The notes beneath the pieces were generated by a model. It did no database searches, was not told the origin of the DNA, and was given only the letters and a program-made list of their open reading frames with translations. Of a DNA stretch of 64,000 bases, positions 1 to 7,188 are shown one piece after another (the stretch's first letter is position 1; every line of letters starts with the position of its first letter). The position numbers and the translations under genes are program-made. This DNA is from Rhodanobacter panaciterrae. Lineage in GTDB: Bacteria > Pseudomonadota > Gammaproteobacteria > Xanthomonadales > Rhodanobacteraceae. The stretch covers positions 992,001 through 1,056,000 of the forward strand of contig NZ_BMXT01000001.1 in NCBI RefSeq assembly GCF_014651895.1. Direction: 5' to 3'.

Positions 1-2
1 CT

Positions 3-437
3 TATCAGGCCACGCCGGGCTCCGCGGCTGCGGCCAAGGCGTGGGTCGACAGCATGGCCACGCAGCAGCAGATCTGGACGCAGGCCACCACGGCGGCACA
101 GGCCTCGGGCAATACCGCCACGTTGAGCCTGATGGCGTCTGCGCTCAACGAGATGTTCGATATCACCACCACGCGACTGGCGGCCACGCGCGACCATCCG
201 CCGGCCGTGATCGACCTGATGCTTTTTCTGCTTGCGCTGATGTCGGCCCTGCTGGCCGGTTATGGCATGGCGGAGGGCGAGCGGGTGCCCTGGCTGCAGG
301 TGATGGTGTTTGCGGTGGCGCTGACGGTGACGGTATTCGTCATCCGTGATCTCGAGTACCCGCGTCAGGGCCTGGTTCGGGTGGATGCCGCCGATCAGCT
401 GCTCATCGAGACGCTGCAGGGCATGACGCCAAGGTAA
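3..437 (+). CDS. DUF4239-like membrane protein, 3' part only
   Basis: The reading frame is open back to the left edge of the window, so this is the C-terminal part of a longer protein. Two hydrophobic stretches (about residues 70-90 and 97-113 of the visible part) look like membrane helices. They are followed by DLEYPRQGLVRVDAADQ, which resembles the C-terminal signature of DUF4239/bestrophin-like bacterial membrane proteins. The molecular function of that family is not established. An internal ATG at position 54 is not the likely start, because the frame continues upstream without a stop. Family assignment is from the C-terminal motif only. Confidence 0.6.
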   Translation, partial: YQATPGSAAAAKAWVDSMATQQQIWTQATTAAQASGNTATLSLMASALNEMFDITTTRLAATRDHPPAVIDLMLFLLALMSALLAGYGMAEGERVPWLQVMVFAVALTVTVFVIRDLEYPRQGLVRVDAADQLLIETLQGMTPR

Positions 438-551
438 AAACTCTCTGCGTTGCATGTGGGGTCGAATGCTTTGCTGCGCCGGTCCATGGTGTCGGGCAGC
501 AAGGTATCGCCCTGGCCGGGTGATCCGGCCTGTGATCTGTTTCAGGTCGGC

Positions 552-579
552 TTGACATGTAACGAACGTTACATGTAAC
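552..579 (+). promoter_or_regulatory. Putative sigma-70 promoter of the TetR gene
   Basis: A perfect -35 box TTGACA at 552-557 is followed after 16 bases by TGTAAC at 574-579, a 4/6 match to the -10 consensus. Transcription would begin at about 586-589, at or next to the ATG at 589, so the message would have essentially no leader. The -10 box lies inside the palindrome at 557-590. Confidence 0.55.
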
Positions 580-590
580 GTTCGTTACAT
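557..590. repeat. Perfect 34-bp palindrome, probable TetR operator
   Basis: Positions 557-590 equal their own reverse complement over all 34 bases. The arms contain TAACGAACGTTA-type half-sites, so the site itself looks like two smaller dyads placed side by side. It covers the proposed -10 box and the first two bases of the tetR start codon. Inverted repeats of this kind next to a tetR gene are the usual autoregulatory operators of the family. Binding by this regulator is inferred. Confidence 0.75.
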
Positions 591-1191
591 GCAGACACGA
601 AAAGAAATCCTCACCGACGAGCTCGTCGACTACCTGCTCGAACATGGCCTGTCGGATCTCTCGCTGAGGCCGTTGGCCGATGCGCTGGGCACCAGCGCAC
701 GCCTGCTCATCTATCACTTCGAATCAAAGGAAGGCCTGCTGACCGAAGTACTGGACAGCATGCAGACGCGTCTGCGGCAGTCCTTTGGCAGCCTGGTCGA
801 GCGGCGGGCAGGGCAGTCGGAGCGACCGCTGAAAATGTTCTGGGACTGGGCGATCACGGACGAAAACTATCCGTACTTCAAGCTGCTCTACGAGCTGCAG
901 ATCCTCGCCGTGCAGAATCCCGCCGTCTACGGGTCATACCTGCAGCGCAATGCCTCGAACTGGTCGGAGCTGATCGCGACGGCGCTGCCGGAAGCGGAAC
1001 GGACTCCGGCCATGGTTACCTTGCTGGGTGCGGTGTTCGACGGACTGTTTCTGGAGTTGATGAGCACCGGCGACAGGAAACGGACCACCCAGGCTGTCCT
1101 GCAATTCATCCAGCTGGTCGACGAGGCTCGCGCAGCACGCCCGGCTTCCAAGAAGAAAACCGCGAAAGCATCGAGTACGAGGCGAGGCTGA
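589..1191 (+). CDS. TetR/AcrR family transcriptional regulator
   Basis: A 200-residue protein, normal TetR length. The N-terminal helix-turn-helix (about residues 8-48) reads TRKEIL...LSLRPLADALGTS...IYHFESKEGLL, with the family's typical recognition helix and F-x-SKE-x-L ending. The rest is the all-helical ligand-binding domain, whose ligand cannot be predicted. The C-terminus is rich in Lys/Ala/Ser. The ATG at 589 is the only start that gives a normal TetR N-terminus. It has no Shine-Dalgarno sequence because the palindrome occupies that space, so translation is probably leaderless. The stop lies 4 bases before the CPBP protease gene, so the two are probably cotranscribed and autorepressed. 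Confidence 0.9.
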   Translation: MQTRKEILTDELVDYLLEHGLSDLSLRPLADALGTSARLLIYHFESKEGLLTEVLDSMQTRLRQSFGSLVERRAGQSERPLKMFWDWAITDENYPYFKLLYELQILAVQNPAVYGSYLQRNASNWSELIATALPEAERTPAMVTLLGAVFDGLFLELMSTGDRKRTTQAVLQFIQLVDEARAARPASKKKTAKASSTRRG

Positions 1192-1195
1192 TTTC

Positions 1196-1864
1196 ATGTC
1201 GACGACTGCTGCACAAATGATGAGCCGGCAGAGGAAGCCGTGGCTGCTCGGCATCGGAGGATTGCTGCTGGCACTCGGCGGCATCAGCCTGCCGTTTGGA
1301 ACGTGGGATCACGCGTTTGCCAGCGTCGGTCATATGGCGGCCAATGAGCTGGTCTACTGGGGTCTGGTCGCGGCGATCCTGCTGTATGTCGTGCTGATCG
1401 AGCGTCGTCCGCTGACCTCCATCGGACTGCGGAAGCCGAGTGGCAAGGACATCCTCGCGGCGCTGGCGACTGGCATCCTGATGGTTGCCGTGCTGGGGGT
1501 GATGTATCTCGTCGTGTTCCCGGCGCTGCACTGGGACGAGACGCAACAGCTGCAGACCCTGACGGCGGTGCCGTTCTGGCTGAAATTCATTTCGGTCGTG
1601 CGTGCAGCGGTATCCGAAGAAATCCTGTTTCGCGGTTATGCGCTCGAACGGGTACAGGAACTGACCGGCAGCCGCAGCGTGGCGGGCATATTCACCTGGG
1701 CCGTCTTCACGCTTGAGCACCTCAGTTACTGGGGTTGGCACCATCTGCTGGTCGCGGGTGCGGCCGGTGCGTTGCTCACGCTGCTCTACCTGTGGCGCCG
1801 CAACCTGTGGGCCAACATGCTGGCGCACTTCATGGTCGATGCTGTCGGCTTTCTACTGGGATAA
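1196..1864 (+). CDS. CPBP family intramembrane metalloprotease
   Basis: A 222-residue polytopic membrane protein of the CAAX protease/bacteriocin-processing (Abi) family. The three expected motifs are present: EEILFR (E141, E142, R146), an F-x3-H motif (FTLEH, H175), and a final H-x3-D motif in NMLAHFMVDA (H211). These are the putative metal and catalytic residues of intramembrane glutamate proteases related to Rce1. The gene starts 4 bases after tetR and is probably its regulatory target. Substrates are unknown; family members act in peptide processing, immunity or membrane protein turnover. Confidence 0.85.
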   Translation: MSTTAAQMMSRQRKPWLLGIGGLLLALGGISLPFGTWDHAFASVGHMAANELVYWGLVAAILLYVVLIERRPLTSIGLRKPSGKDILAALATGILMVAVLGVMYLVVFPALHWDETQQLQTLTAVPFWLKFISVVRAAVSEEILFRGYALERVQELTGSRSVAGIFTWAVFTLEHLSYWGWHHLLVAGAAGALLTLLYLWRRNLWANMLAHFMVDAVGFLLG

Positions 1865-2004
1865 GCCGGCCGCCATGATCGCGCGGTGACGCCGGCGCGC
1901 CGGGCCAGACAGTCGATAGAGCAGCAGATCGGTATGGTTCACTTGATCTTGCCAGGTAACAGCTCAATCTGATTCGCTTGTCACCTCATCAGCAGGAGCA
2001 AGCC

Positions 2005-2709
2005 ATGCCCGACCTCTCCAACTTCCCGATCGCGACGCGCTGGCCGGCGCAGCATCCGGACCGCATCCAGCTGTATTCGCTGAACACGCCGAACGGGGTG
2101 AAGGTGTCGATCATGCTGGAGGAGGCCGGACTGCCGTACGAGCCGCATCTCGTCGACATCATGAAAGACGAGAGCCACACACCGGAGTTCCTGTCGCTCA
2201 ACCCGAACGGCAAGATTCCCGCGATCATCGATCCAGATGGTCCCGGCGGCCAGCCGCTGGGCCTGTTCGAATCGGGCGCGATCCTGCTGTATCTGGCGGA
2301 CAAGACCGGCAAGTTCATTCCGGCCGATCCGGCACGACGCTGGGAAACCATCCAGTGGGTGTTTTTTCAGATGGCCTCGATCGGTCCGATGTTCGGCCAG
2401 GTCGGTTTCTTCAACAAGTTCGCCGGCAAGACATACGAGGACAAGCGGCCGCTGCAACGCTATGTCGCCGAATCGAAGCGGCTGCTTGGCGTGCTCGATA
2501 CCCGGCTGGATGGCCGCGACTGGATCATGGGTGACGACTACTCCATCGCCGACATCGCCACACTCGGCTGGGTCAACAACCTCATCACGTTCTACGAAGC
2601 GCGCGAGCTGGTCGAGTTCGACAGCTTCAGGAACGTCTCTGCATGGCTCGAACGTGGATTGGCTCGGCCTGCGGTAAAGCGCGGCCTGGAAATTCCCGGC
2701 CGAAGCTAG
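2005..2709 (+). CDS. Nu-class-type glutathione S-transferase (YghU/YfcG-like)
   Basis: A 234-residue protein with an N-terminal thioredoxin-fold domain (LYSLNTPNGVKVSIMLEEAGL, LNPNGKIPAI, ESGAILLYLA) and a C-terminal helical domain ending in a SIADI motif (DDYSIADIATLGW). TPNG at residues 28-31 is the glutathione-binding signature of the YfcG/YghU disulfide-bond reductases, which act with two glutathiones and have GSH-dependent disulfide reductase or peroxidase activity. The start at 2005 is preceded by AGGAG at 1994-1998. An upstream TTG at 1978 is open but not needed. The gene stands alone and is followed by a terminator. Confidence 0.88.
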   Translation: MPDLSNFPIATRWPAQHPDRIQLYSLNTPNGVKVSIMLEEAGLPYEPHLVDIMKDESHTPEFLSLNPNGKIPAIIDPDGPGGQPLGLFESGAILLYLADKTGKFIPADPARRWETIQWVFFQMASIGPMFGQVGFFNKFAGKTYEDKRPLQRYVAESKRLLGVLDTRLDGRDWIMGDDYSIADIATLGWVNNLITFYEARELVEFDSFRNVSAWLERGLARPAVKRGLEIPGRS

Positions 2710-2736
2710 TTCGATCGAACTGACCGAATAAAGAGG

Positions 2737-2773
2737 CCCGAGACACTCCCGTGCATGAGTGTCTCGGGTTCTT
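2737..2773 (+). terminator. Intrinsic terminator after the GST gene
   Basis: A perfect 11-bp stem, CCCGAGACACT (2737-2747) with AGTGTCTCGGG (2758-2768), has a 10-base loop and is followed by TTCTTTC. It lies 27 bases after the GST stop codon. Confidence 0.8.
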
Positions 2774-2776
2774 TCA

Positions 2777-2814
2777 AGCGATCTGCCGTCGACTCTTGTA
2801 CGAGGCAGATCGCT
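2777..2814. repeat. Second inverted repeat downstream of the terminator
   Basis: AGCGATCTGCC (2777-2787) and GGCAGATCGCT (2804-2814) are perfect 11-base inverted arms separated by 16 bases. The repeat comes only 4 bases after the T-run of the preceding terminator. No T-tract follows, so it is not an obvious second terminator. Confidence 0.6.
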
Positions 2815-3018
2815 GGCAACGACTCGGCAGGAACAGCGCCATCATCCTTTCGTTGAAATCCGGCGGTCACTCGCGCTGCTGTGAAGGTTCGTGCGAGCAC
2901 GGCCCTTGTCGCCGCACGTTGTTGCGAATGGCTGTCAATAGCCCGTCACCTCCACCCAATACCGTGAATCCGCTTTGCGTACGTATTCCCTGTGTTCGTA
3001 CCCACTCTGGAGATCACG
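2815..3018. other. Noncoding stretch before the exported-protein gene
   Basis: Together with the two hairpins before it, this forms a gap of about 309 bases without a convincing gene. The short open frames crossing it have no ribosome binding site and no recognisable protein character. A promoter for the next gene must lie here, but no near-consensus pair of boxes stands out. Confidence 0.5.
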
Positions 3019-4701
3019 ATGATGAAGACCCTGTCCCGTCGTTCAAGCCGTCGGCATATGGCGACGGTCCTGACGCTTACCGCCCTCGCAGCCTGTGCCT
3101 CCGCTTATGCCGGTGATTCTTCGCACGGCCGCGACTTTCATTTCTGGCCGGGCAACCTGGTCGTGAGCCGCAGCGTCTACGACAACAAGGCCAGCAACGT
3201 GCAGGTCGGCATGATCCTGCCGGTGAATTGCGCAGCCACCACCGGCGGCTGCAGTGCATCGACCGGTGCACCGTACGACGGCACGTACCCGTACGTGTTC
3301 AACAACGATCTCTATGACGGCAGCTTCGGTATCACCGCGCGCATCTATCTCGACCAGATCACGCCAAACGGTGCGCTGGTCAATTCGCTGGAAGTACCGA
3401 ACAGCCAGTTGCCGACAGCCATGGCGGGCGAGCTGGTCACCAGCTTCAGCTCGAAATCCGAGATCGCGCTGAATCTTTCATTGGACCGCAAGCACCTGAC
3501 CTTCATGGGCTATGTGGCGCCGGTCAATGCGCTCGACGTGTCGAATTCGAACACGCCCGGTGCCGTCGATCCGACCAATCCGGATGGGCAGAATTTCTAC
3601 CGTGCCGTGGCCACCGTCAATCGCGAGGGTCATTTCAGCTTCACGGAAACCAATGCGTACAGCGGCAACAACGGCCGTGCGGCGATCCTGGACGATCGCC
3701 ACGGCGCCAACGTGTTCTACACCAGCGGCAATGCCGGCAACGGCAGCAATCCGCAGCCGGACGGCGTGATTCTTGGTGCAGGTGCGCAGTTCATCACGCG
3801 GGCACCGTTGCCGGAGGTGCAGCAGCAGCCGGGCGCCAGCACGCCGGTAGCCAGCTTCTCGGTCACCGAGTTGGGCAAGAAGGCCGACAAGATCGGCAAG
3901 GACGACAATTTCCGCGGCATGACGGTGTTCAACAACGTGCTGTATTACACCAAGGGCAGCGGCAGCAACGGCGTGAACACGGTGTATTTCGTCGATACGA
4001 CCGGGACTGCGTGCCCGAACGGCGTCGGTGTGCCGGCGGCTGGTGCAACCTTGCCGAGCGCGCCGCTTGCCTACAATGCGGCCACGTTGCAGAGCAGCGG
4101 CCTGCCCAGCAACATGTGCATACTCGCCGGGTTCCCGTCGACGCCGGCCAAGACGGCGACGACGCTGAGCTATCCGTTCGGAGTCTGGTTCGCAGATGCG
4201 AACACGCTGTACGTGGCCGATGAAGGCGATGGCTACGCCGGTGGTGCCGACCTGTATACACACGCGGCGGCGCAGACCACGGCCGGTCTGCAGAAGTGGG
4301 TGTTCAATGCCACCACCAAGAGCTGGACACTGGCCTATACGCTGCAGGCCGGTCTGGATCTCGGTCAGCCTTACACGGTGCGTGACTATCCGGTCGGCAC
4401 CAACCCGGCCACCAGCCTGCCGTGGTCGCCGGCGTCCGACGGCCTGCGCAACCTCACCGGCCGTGTCGATGCAGATGGCCGTGTCACGATCTGGGCGGTG
4501 ACCTCGACCGTCAGCGGTGGCGGCGATGTCGGTGCCGATCCGAATCGTCTGGTGGCGATCCGCGACAACCTGAAGAACACCAGTGCGGCTGCTGCATCAC
4601 AGGAGAAGTTCATGACGTTGCGCTCGGCACAGTTCGCTGAAGTGCTGCGCGGCGTGTCGTTCACGCCGGACTCGGACGCACGCCGCGACGGCTGGCACTG
4701 A
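3019..4701 (+). CDS. Large exported protein of unknown function
   Basis: About 560 residues with a clear signal peptide: a basic Lys/Arg-rich start, a hydrophobic run (ATVLTLTALAAC) and an ASAYA-type cleavage region near residue 32. The mature part is rich in Gly, Asn, Thr, Ser and Asp, with repeated beta-strand-like segments (for example FHFWPGNLVVSRS and FADANTLYVADEGDGYAGG), as in periplasmic or surface beta-propeller proteins. No catalytic motif was recognised. ATG 3019 or 3022 are preceded by GGAG at 3009-3012, which favours these over the upstream GTG at 2992. The gene is isolated and followed by a strong hairpin. It is not identified beyond secretion. Confidence 0.75.
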   Translation: MMKTLSRRSSRRHMATVLTLTALAACASAYAGDSSHGRDFHFWPGNLVVSRSVYDNKASNVQVGMILPVNCAATTGGCSASTGAPYDGTYPYVFNNDLYDGSFGITARIYLDQITPNGALVNSLEVPNSQLPTAMAGELVTSFSSKSEIALNLSLDRKHLTFMGYVAPVNALDVSNSNTPGAVDPTNPDGQNFYRAVATVNREGHFSFTETNAYSGNNGRAAILDDRHGANVFYTSGNAGNGSNPQPDGVILGAGAQFITRAPLPEVQQQPGASTPVASFSVTELGKKADKIGKDDNFRGMTVFNNVLYYTKGSGSNGVNTVYFVDTTGTACPNGVGVPAAGATLPSAPLAYNAATLQSSGLPSNMCILAGFPSTPAKTATTLSYPFGVWFADANTLYVADEGDGYAGGADLYTHAAAQTTAGLQKWVFNATTKSWTLAYTLQAGLDLGQPYTVRDYPVGTNPATSLPWSPASDGLRNLTGRVDADGRVTIWAVTSTVSGGGDVGADPNRLVAIRDNLKNTSAAAASQEKFMTLRSAQFAEVLRGVSFTPDSDARRDGWH

Positions 4702-4713
4702 GCTCATGTGAGT

Positions 4714-4746
4714 GCAGAGTGTCGATGCATCGCATCGACACTCTGC
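4714..4746 (+). terminator. Strong hairpin after the exported-protein gene
   Basis: A perfect 14-bp stem, GCAGAGTGTCGATG (4714-4727) with CATCGACACTCTGC (4733-4746), closes a 5-base loop 12 bases after the stop codon. No T-run follows, so it may act as a factor-dependent terminator or an mRNA 3'-end stabiliser. Confidence 0.55.
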
Positions 4747-4884
4747 AGCAGCCCCTGCAAAAAACGGTGCGCATAGGAGCGCGCCAGGACGGTTGCCTCG
4801 CCATTGCCCCAGACTATGCCGTGGAATGCCCGCACCGATACGTAAGCTCGGGCGTTGCATTTTCTCTGCACGAAGGGTGATGAA

Positions 4885-5757
4885 ATGAACCGTCGAAATC
4901 TGCTCAAGGGCGCCGCGGCTGTTGCCGCGGCGCTGGTGTTTAAGCTGGCGTTTGCCGTGGATGCTGCAGAGGAAGCTGCGACAACGCGCCTGGCCGCGCT
5001 GGAGCGCCGGCATGGCGGCCGTCTGGGTGTGGCGATTCTTGATACCGGCAACGGGCGCCGCATCGGACATCGAGCCGACGAACGCTTTCTGATGTGCAGC
5101 ACCTTCAAACTGCTGGCGGTGGCTGCAGTGTTGGCGCGCGTCGATCGCGGCGTGGAACAGCTGGGCCGGCGCATCGTGTTCGGCCGGGACGCACTGCTGG
5201 CGTATGCACCGATGACCAGCCATCGCGTGGGTGCGCCGGGCATGACGGTGGCCGAGCTGTGCCAGGCCGCCATCACGGTGAGTGACAACACGGCCGCGAA
5301 TCTGCTGCTGGCCAGTTTGGGCGGGCCGGCTGCGGTGACCGCTTACGTGCGCAGCCTCGGTGACGACGTAACTCGGCTCGACCGGATCGAGCCCGAGCTC
5401 AACGTGGCCAGCCCGGGCGATCTGCGTGACACCACCACGCCCAGTTCCATGCTGGCGGACCTGCACACGCTGCTGCTGGGCAACGCGCTGTCCGCGGCGT
5501 CGCGCGAGCAACTGGCCACGTGGCTGCAGGCCACCAGCACGGGTACCGAGCAGTTGCGTGCCGGCATGCCGAGCGGCTGGCGAGTCGGCGACAAGACCGG
5601 CAGCGGCGCCAAGCGCGAAACCAACGACATCGCCATCGTCTGGCCGCCGCAACGCAAGCCGCTACTGGTGACGGCCTACTACGCAGGGTCGACGGCTGAG
5701 GCCGACGGACGCCATGCCGTATTGGCCGAGGTGGGCCGCATCGCCGCATCGATCTAG
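4885..5757 (+). CDS. Class A beta-lactamase, L2-like
   Basis: A 290-residue serine beta-lactamase. All active-site elements are present: CSTFK with nucleophile Ser72 and Lys75, SDN at 133-135, EPELN containing the general base Glu169, and KTG at 237-239. The cysteine just before the serine, the GRRIGHR-DERF segment and RDTTTP resemble the inducible L2 enzyme of Stenotrophomonas maltophilia. The N-terminus MNRRNLLK followed by a hydrophobic Ala/Val run looks like a twin-arginine export signal. ATG 4885 has an AAGGGTG ribosome site just upstream, whereas the ATG at 4855 would spoil the signal. No ampR-type regulator is adjacent. Substrate range cannot be read from the sequence. Confidence 0.93.
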   Translation: MNRRNLLKGAAAVAAALVFKLAFAVDAAEEAATTRLAALERRHGGRLGVAILDTGNGRRIGHRADERFLMCSTFKLLAVAAVLARVDRGVEQLGRRIVFGRDALLAYAPMTSHRVGAPGMTVAELCQAAITVSDNTAANLLLASLGGPAAVTAYVRSLGDDVTRLDRIEPELNVASPGDLRDTTTPSSMLADLHTLLLGNALSAASREQLATWLQATSTGTEQLRAGMPSGWRVGDKTGSGAKRETNDIAIVWPPQRKPLLVTAYYAGSTAEADGRHAVLAEVGRIAASI

Positions 5758-5879
5758 GACGAGAAGCATTCCGCACATCGTCTGCCAAGGCGCACACAAT
5801 GCTTGGTGTGAGCATTGGCACCATACAGGCCGCCAGTCGCATCCTCGATTCTTGATGATTCCCCTGCAGGAGATGTTTC

Positions 5880-6422
5880 ATGGCATCGATCGAACCACCG
5901 TCGCTCTATGCGGCTTCTGTGCGCCGGATGCATTGGACGATATTTGCACTGGTCCTGTTGGCTTACGTCTGCATCAACCTGTTCGAGCAGTTTCCCAAGG
6001 GCAGTGCTACCCGCGGCAACGTGCTGGCTGCGCATTACACCGCGGGACTGGCGGTGCTGCTGCTGGTATTGCCACGGTTGCTGCTGCGTTTGCGCAACGG
6101 ACGGCCGCCGATCACGCCGCCGCCACCGCGCTGGACCGAGCTGCTGGGCAAGATCACGCACGTGGCGCTGTACCTGTTCCTGCTGATCCAGCCGATCCTC
6201 GGCATCATCACGCTGCAGGTCGGCGGCAAACCGGTAACCCTGTTCGGCGTGACCTTGCTGCCTTCGTTCGTCAGCCTGCCGGACCGGGCACTGTCGCATC
6301 GGCTGGAAGACCTCCACGGCACCATCGGCACGATCTTCTACTACGTGATCGGGCTGCATATCCTGGCCGCGTTGTGGCATCACTTCGGTCGACGTGACGA
6401 CACGCTGAAGCGGATGCTCTGA
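5880..6422 (+). CDS. Cytochrome b561 family protein
   Basis: A 180-residue membrane protein with four predicted helices and the spaced histidines that bind two b-type hemes in prokaryotic CybB-type cytochromes: RRMHW near the start, AAHYTAG, RLEDLHG and GLHILAALWHH. It would shuttle electrons between ubiquinol and a periplasmic or membrane partner. The family sometimes acts as a superoxide:quinone oxidoreductase. The start has CAGGAG just upstream. There is no obvious operon partner. Confidence 0.88.
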   Translation: MASIEPPSLYAASVRRMHWTIFALVLLAYVCINLFEQFPKGSATRGNVLAAHYTAGLAVLLLVLPRLLLRLRNGRPPITPPPPRWTELLGKITHVALYLFLLIQPILGIITLQVGGKPVTLFGVTLLPSFVSLPDRALSHRLEDLHGTIGTIFYYVIGLHILAALWHHFGRRDDTLKRML

Positions 6423-6480
6423 ACGCGACACGGCACTATTTCCGTTTTATTTCTATGTGACCCTTGCAGAGATCTCCCGC

Positions 6481-7176
6481 GTGCACCGACGCCATTCCGA
6501 AAGACACCGCACTGGCCGCATGGGCTGGTTGCGCGCAGCCGTGCTTGGCGCGAACGACGGCATCGTCTCCACCGCGAGCCTGGTGCTGGGCGTGGCGGCC
6601 GCGCATGCCAGTGGGCAGAACATCCTGATCGCCGGTATCGCCGGGCTGGTGGCAGGTTCGATGTCGATGGCCGCCGGCGAGTACGTGTCGGTGCATTCAC
6701 AGGCCGACAGCGAGCGCGCCGAACTCGAGCGCGAACATCACGAGCTGCAGACCGATGTGGAGGGTGAGCACAAGGAGCTGGCGTCGATTTACGTGGGCCG
6801 CGGACTCGACCCGGCACTGGCCAGACAGGTGGCCGAGCAGCTGATGGCGCACGACGCGCTTGATGCCCACGCACGCGATGAGCTCGGCATCACTGAAGCG
6901 TTCAGGGCGCAACCACTGCAGGCTGCCGGCGCATCCGCGCTGAGTTTCGCCATGGGCTCCGCACTGCCCCTGCTGGTGGTGGCATTGACCCCGACCGCCA
7001 TGCTGTTGCCGCTGGTGTTCGCCACGTCGCTGGTGTTTCTCGCTGCGCTCGGCGCGCTGGCGGCACGGGCCGGCGGCGCGAAGATGGGCGTCGGTGCCAT
7101 GCGCATCACGTTCTGGGGCGCGCTGGCGATGGCAATCACCGCCGGCGTCGGCATGTTGTTCGGCGTCAGCGGCTGA
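6481..7176 (+). CDS. VIT family (CCC1-like) metal transporter
   Basis: About 231 residues. The segment GWLRAAVLGANDGIVSTASL is the hallmark first helix of VIT1/CCC1 iron and manganese transporters. A second helix pair (AGSMSMAAGEYVSVHSQAD) carries the conserved metal-site Met/Glu residues. A charged cytosolic helical domain (ELEREHHELQTDVEGEHKEL) precedes three C-terminal helices, giving the normal five-helix layout. It probably exports or sequesters Fe(II)/Mn(II). The start is uncertain: GTG 6481 has AGAGA 8 bases before it, and GTG 6457 and ATG 6520 are alternatives. Confidence 0.85.
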   Translation: MHRRHSERHRTGRMGWLRAAVLGANDGIVSTASLVLGVAAAHASGQNILIAGIAGLVAGSMSMAAGEYVSVHSQADSERAELEREHHELQTDVEGEHKELASIYVGRGLDPALARQVAEQLMAHDALDAHARDELGITEAFRAQPLQAAGASALSFAMGSALPLLVVALTPTAMLLPLVFATSLVFLAALGALAARAGGAKMGVGAMRITFWGALAMAITAGVGMLFGVSG

Positions 7177-7188
7177 CGCCATGCAGCC

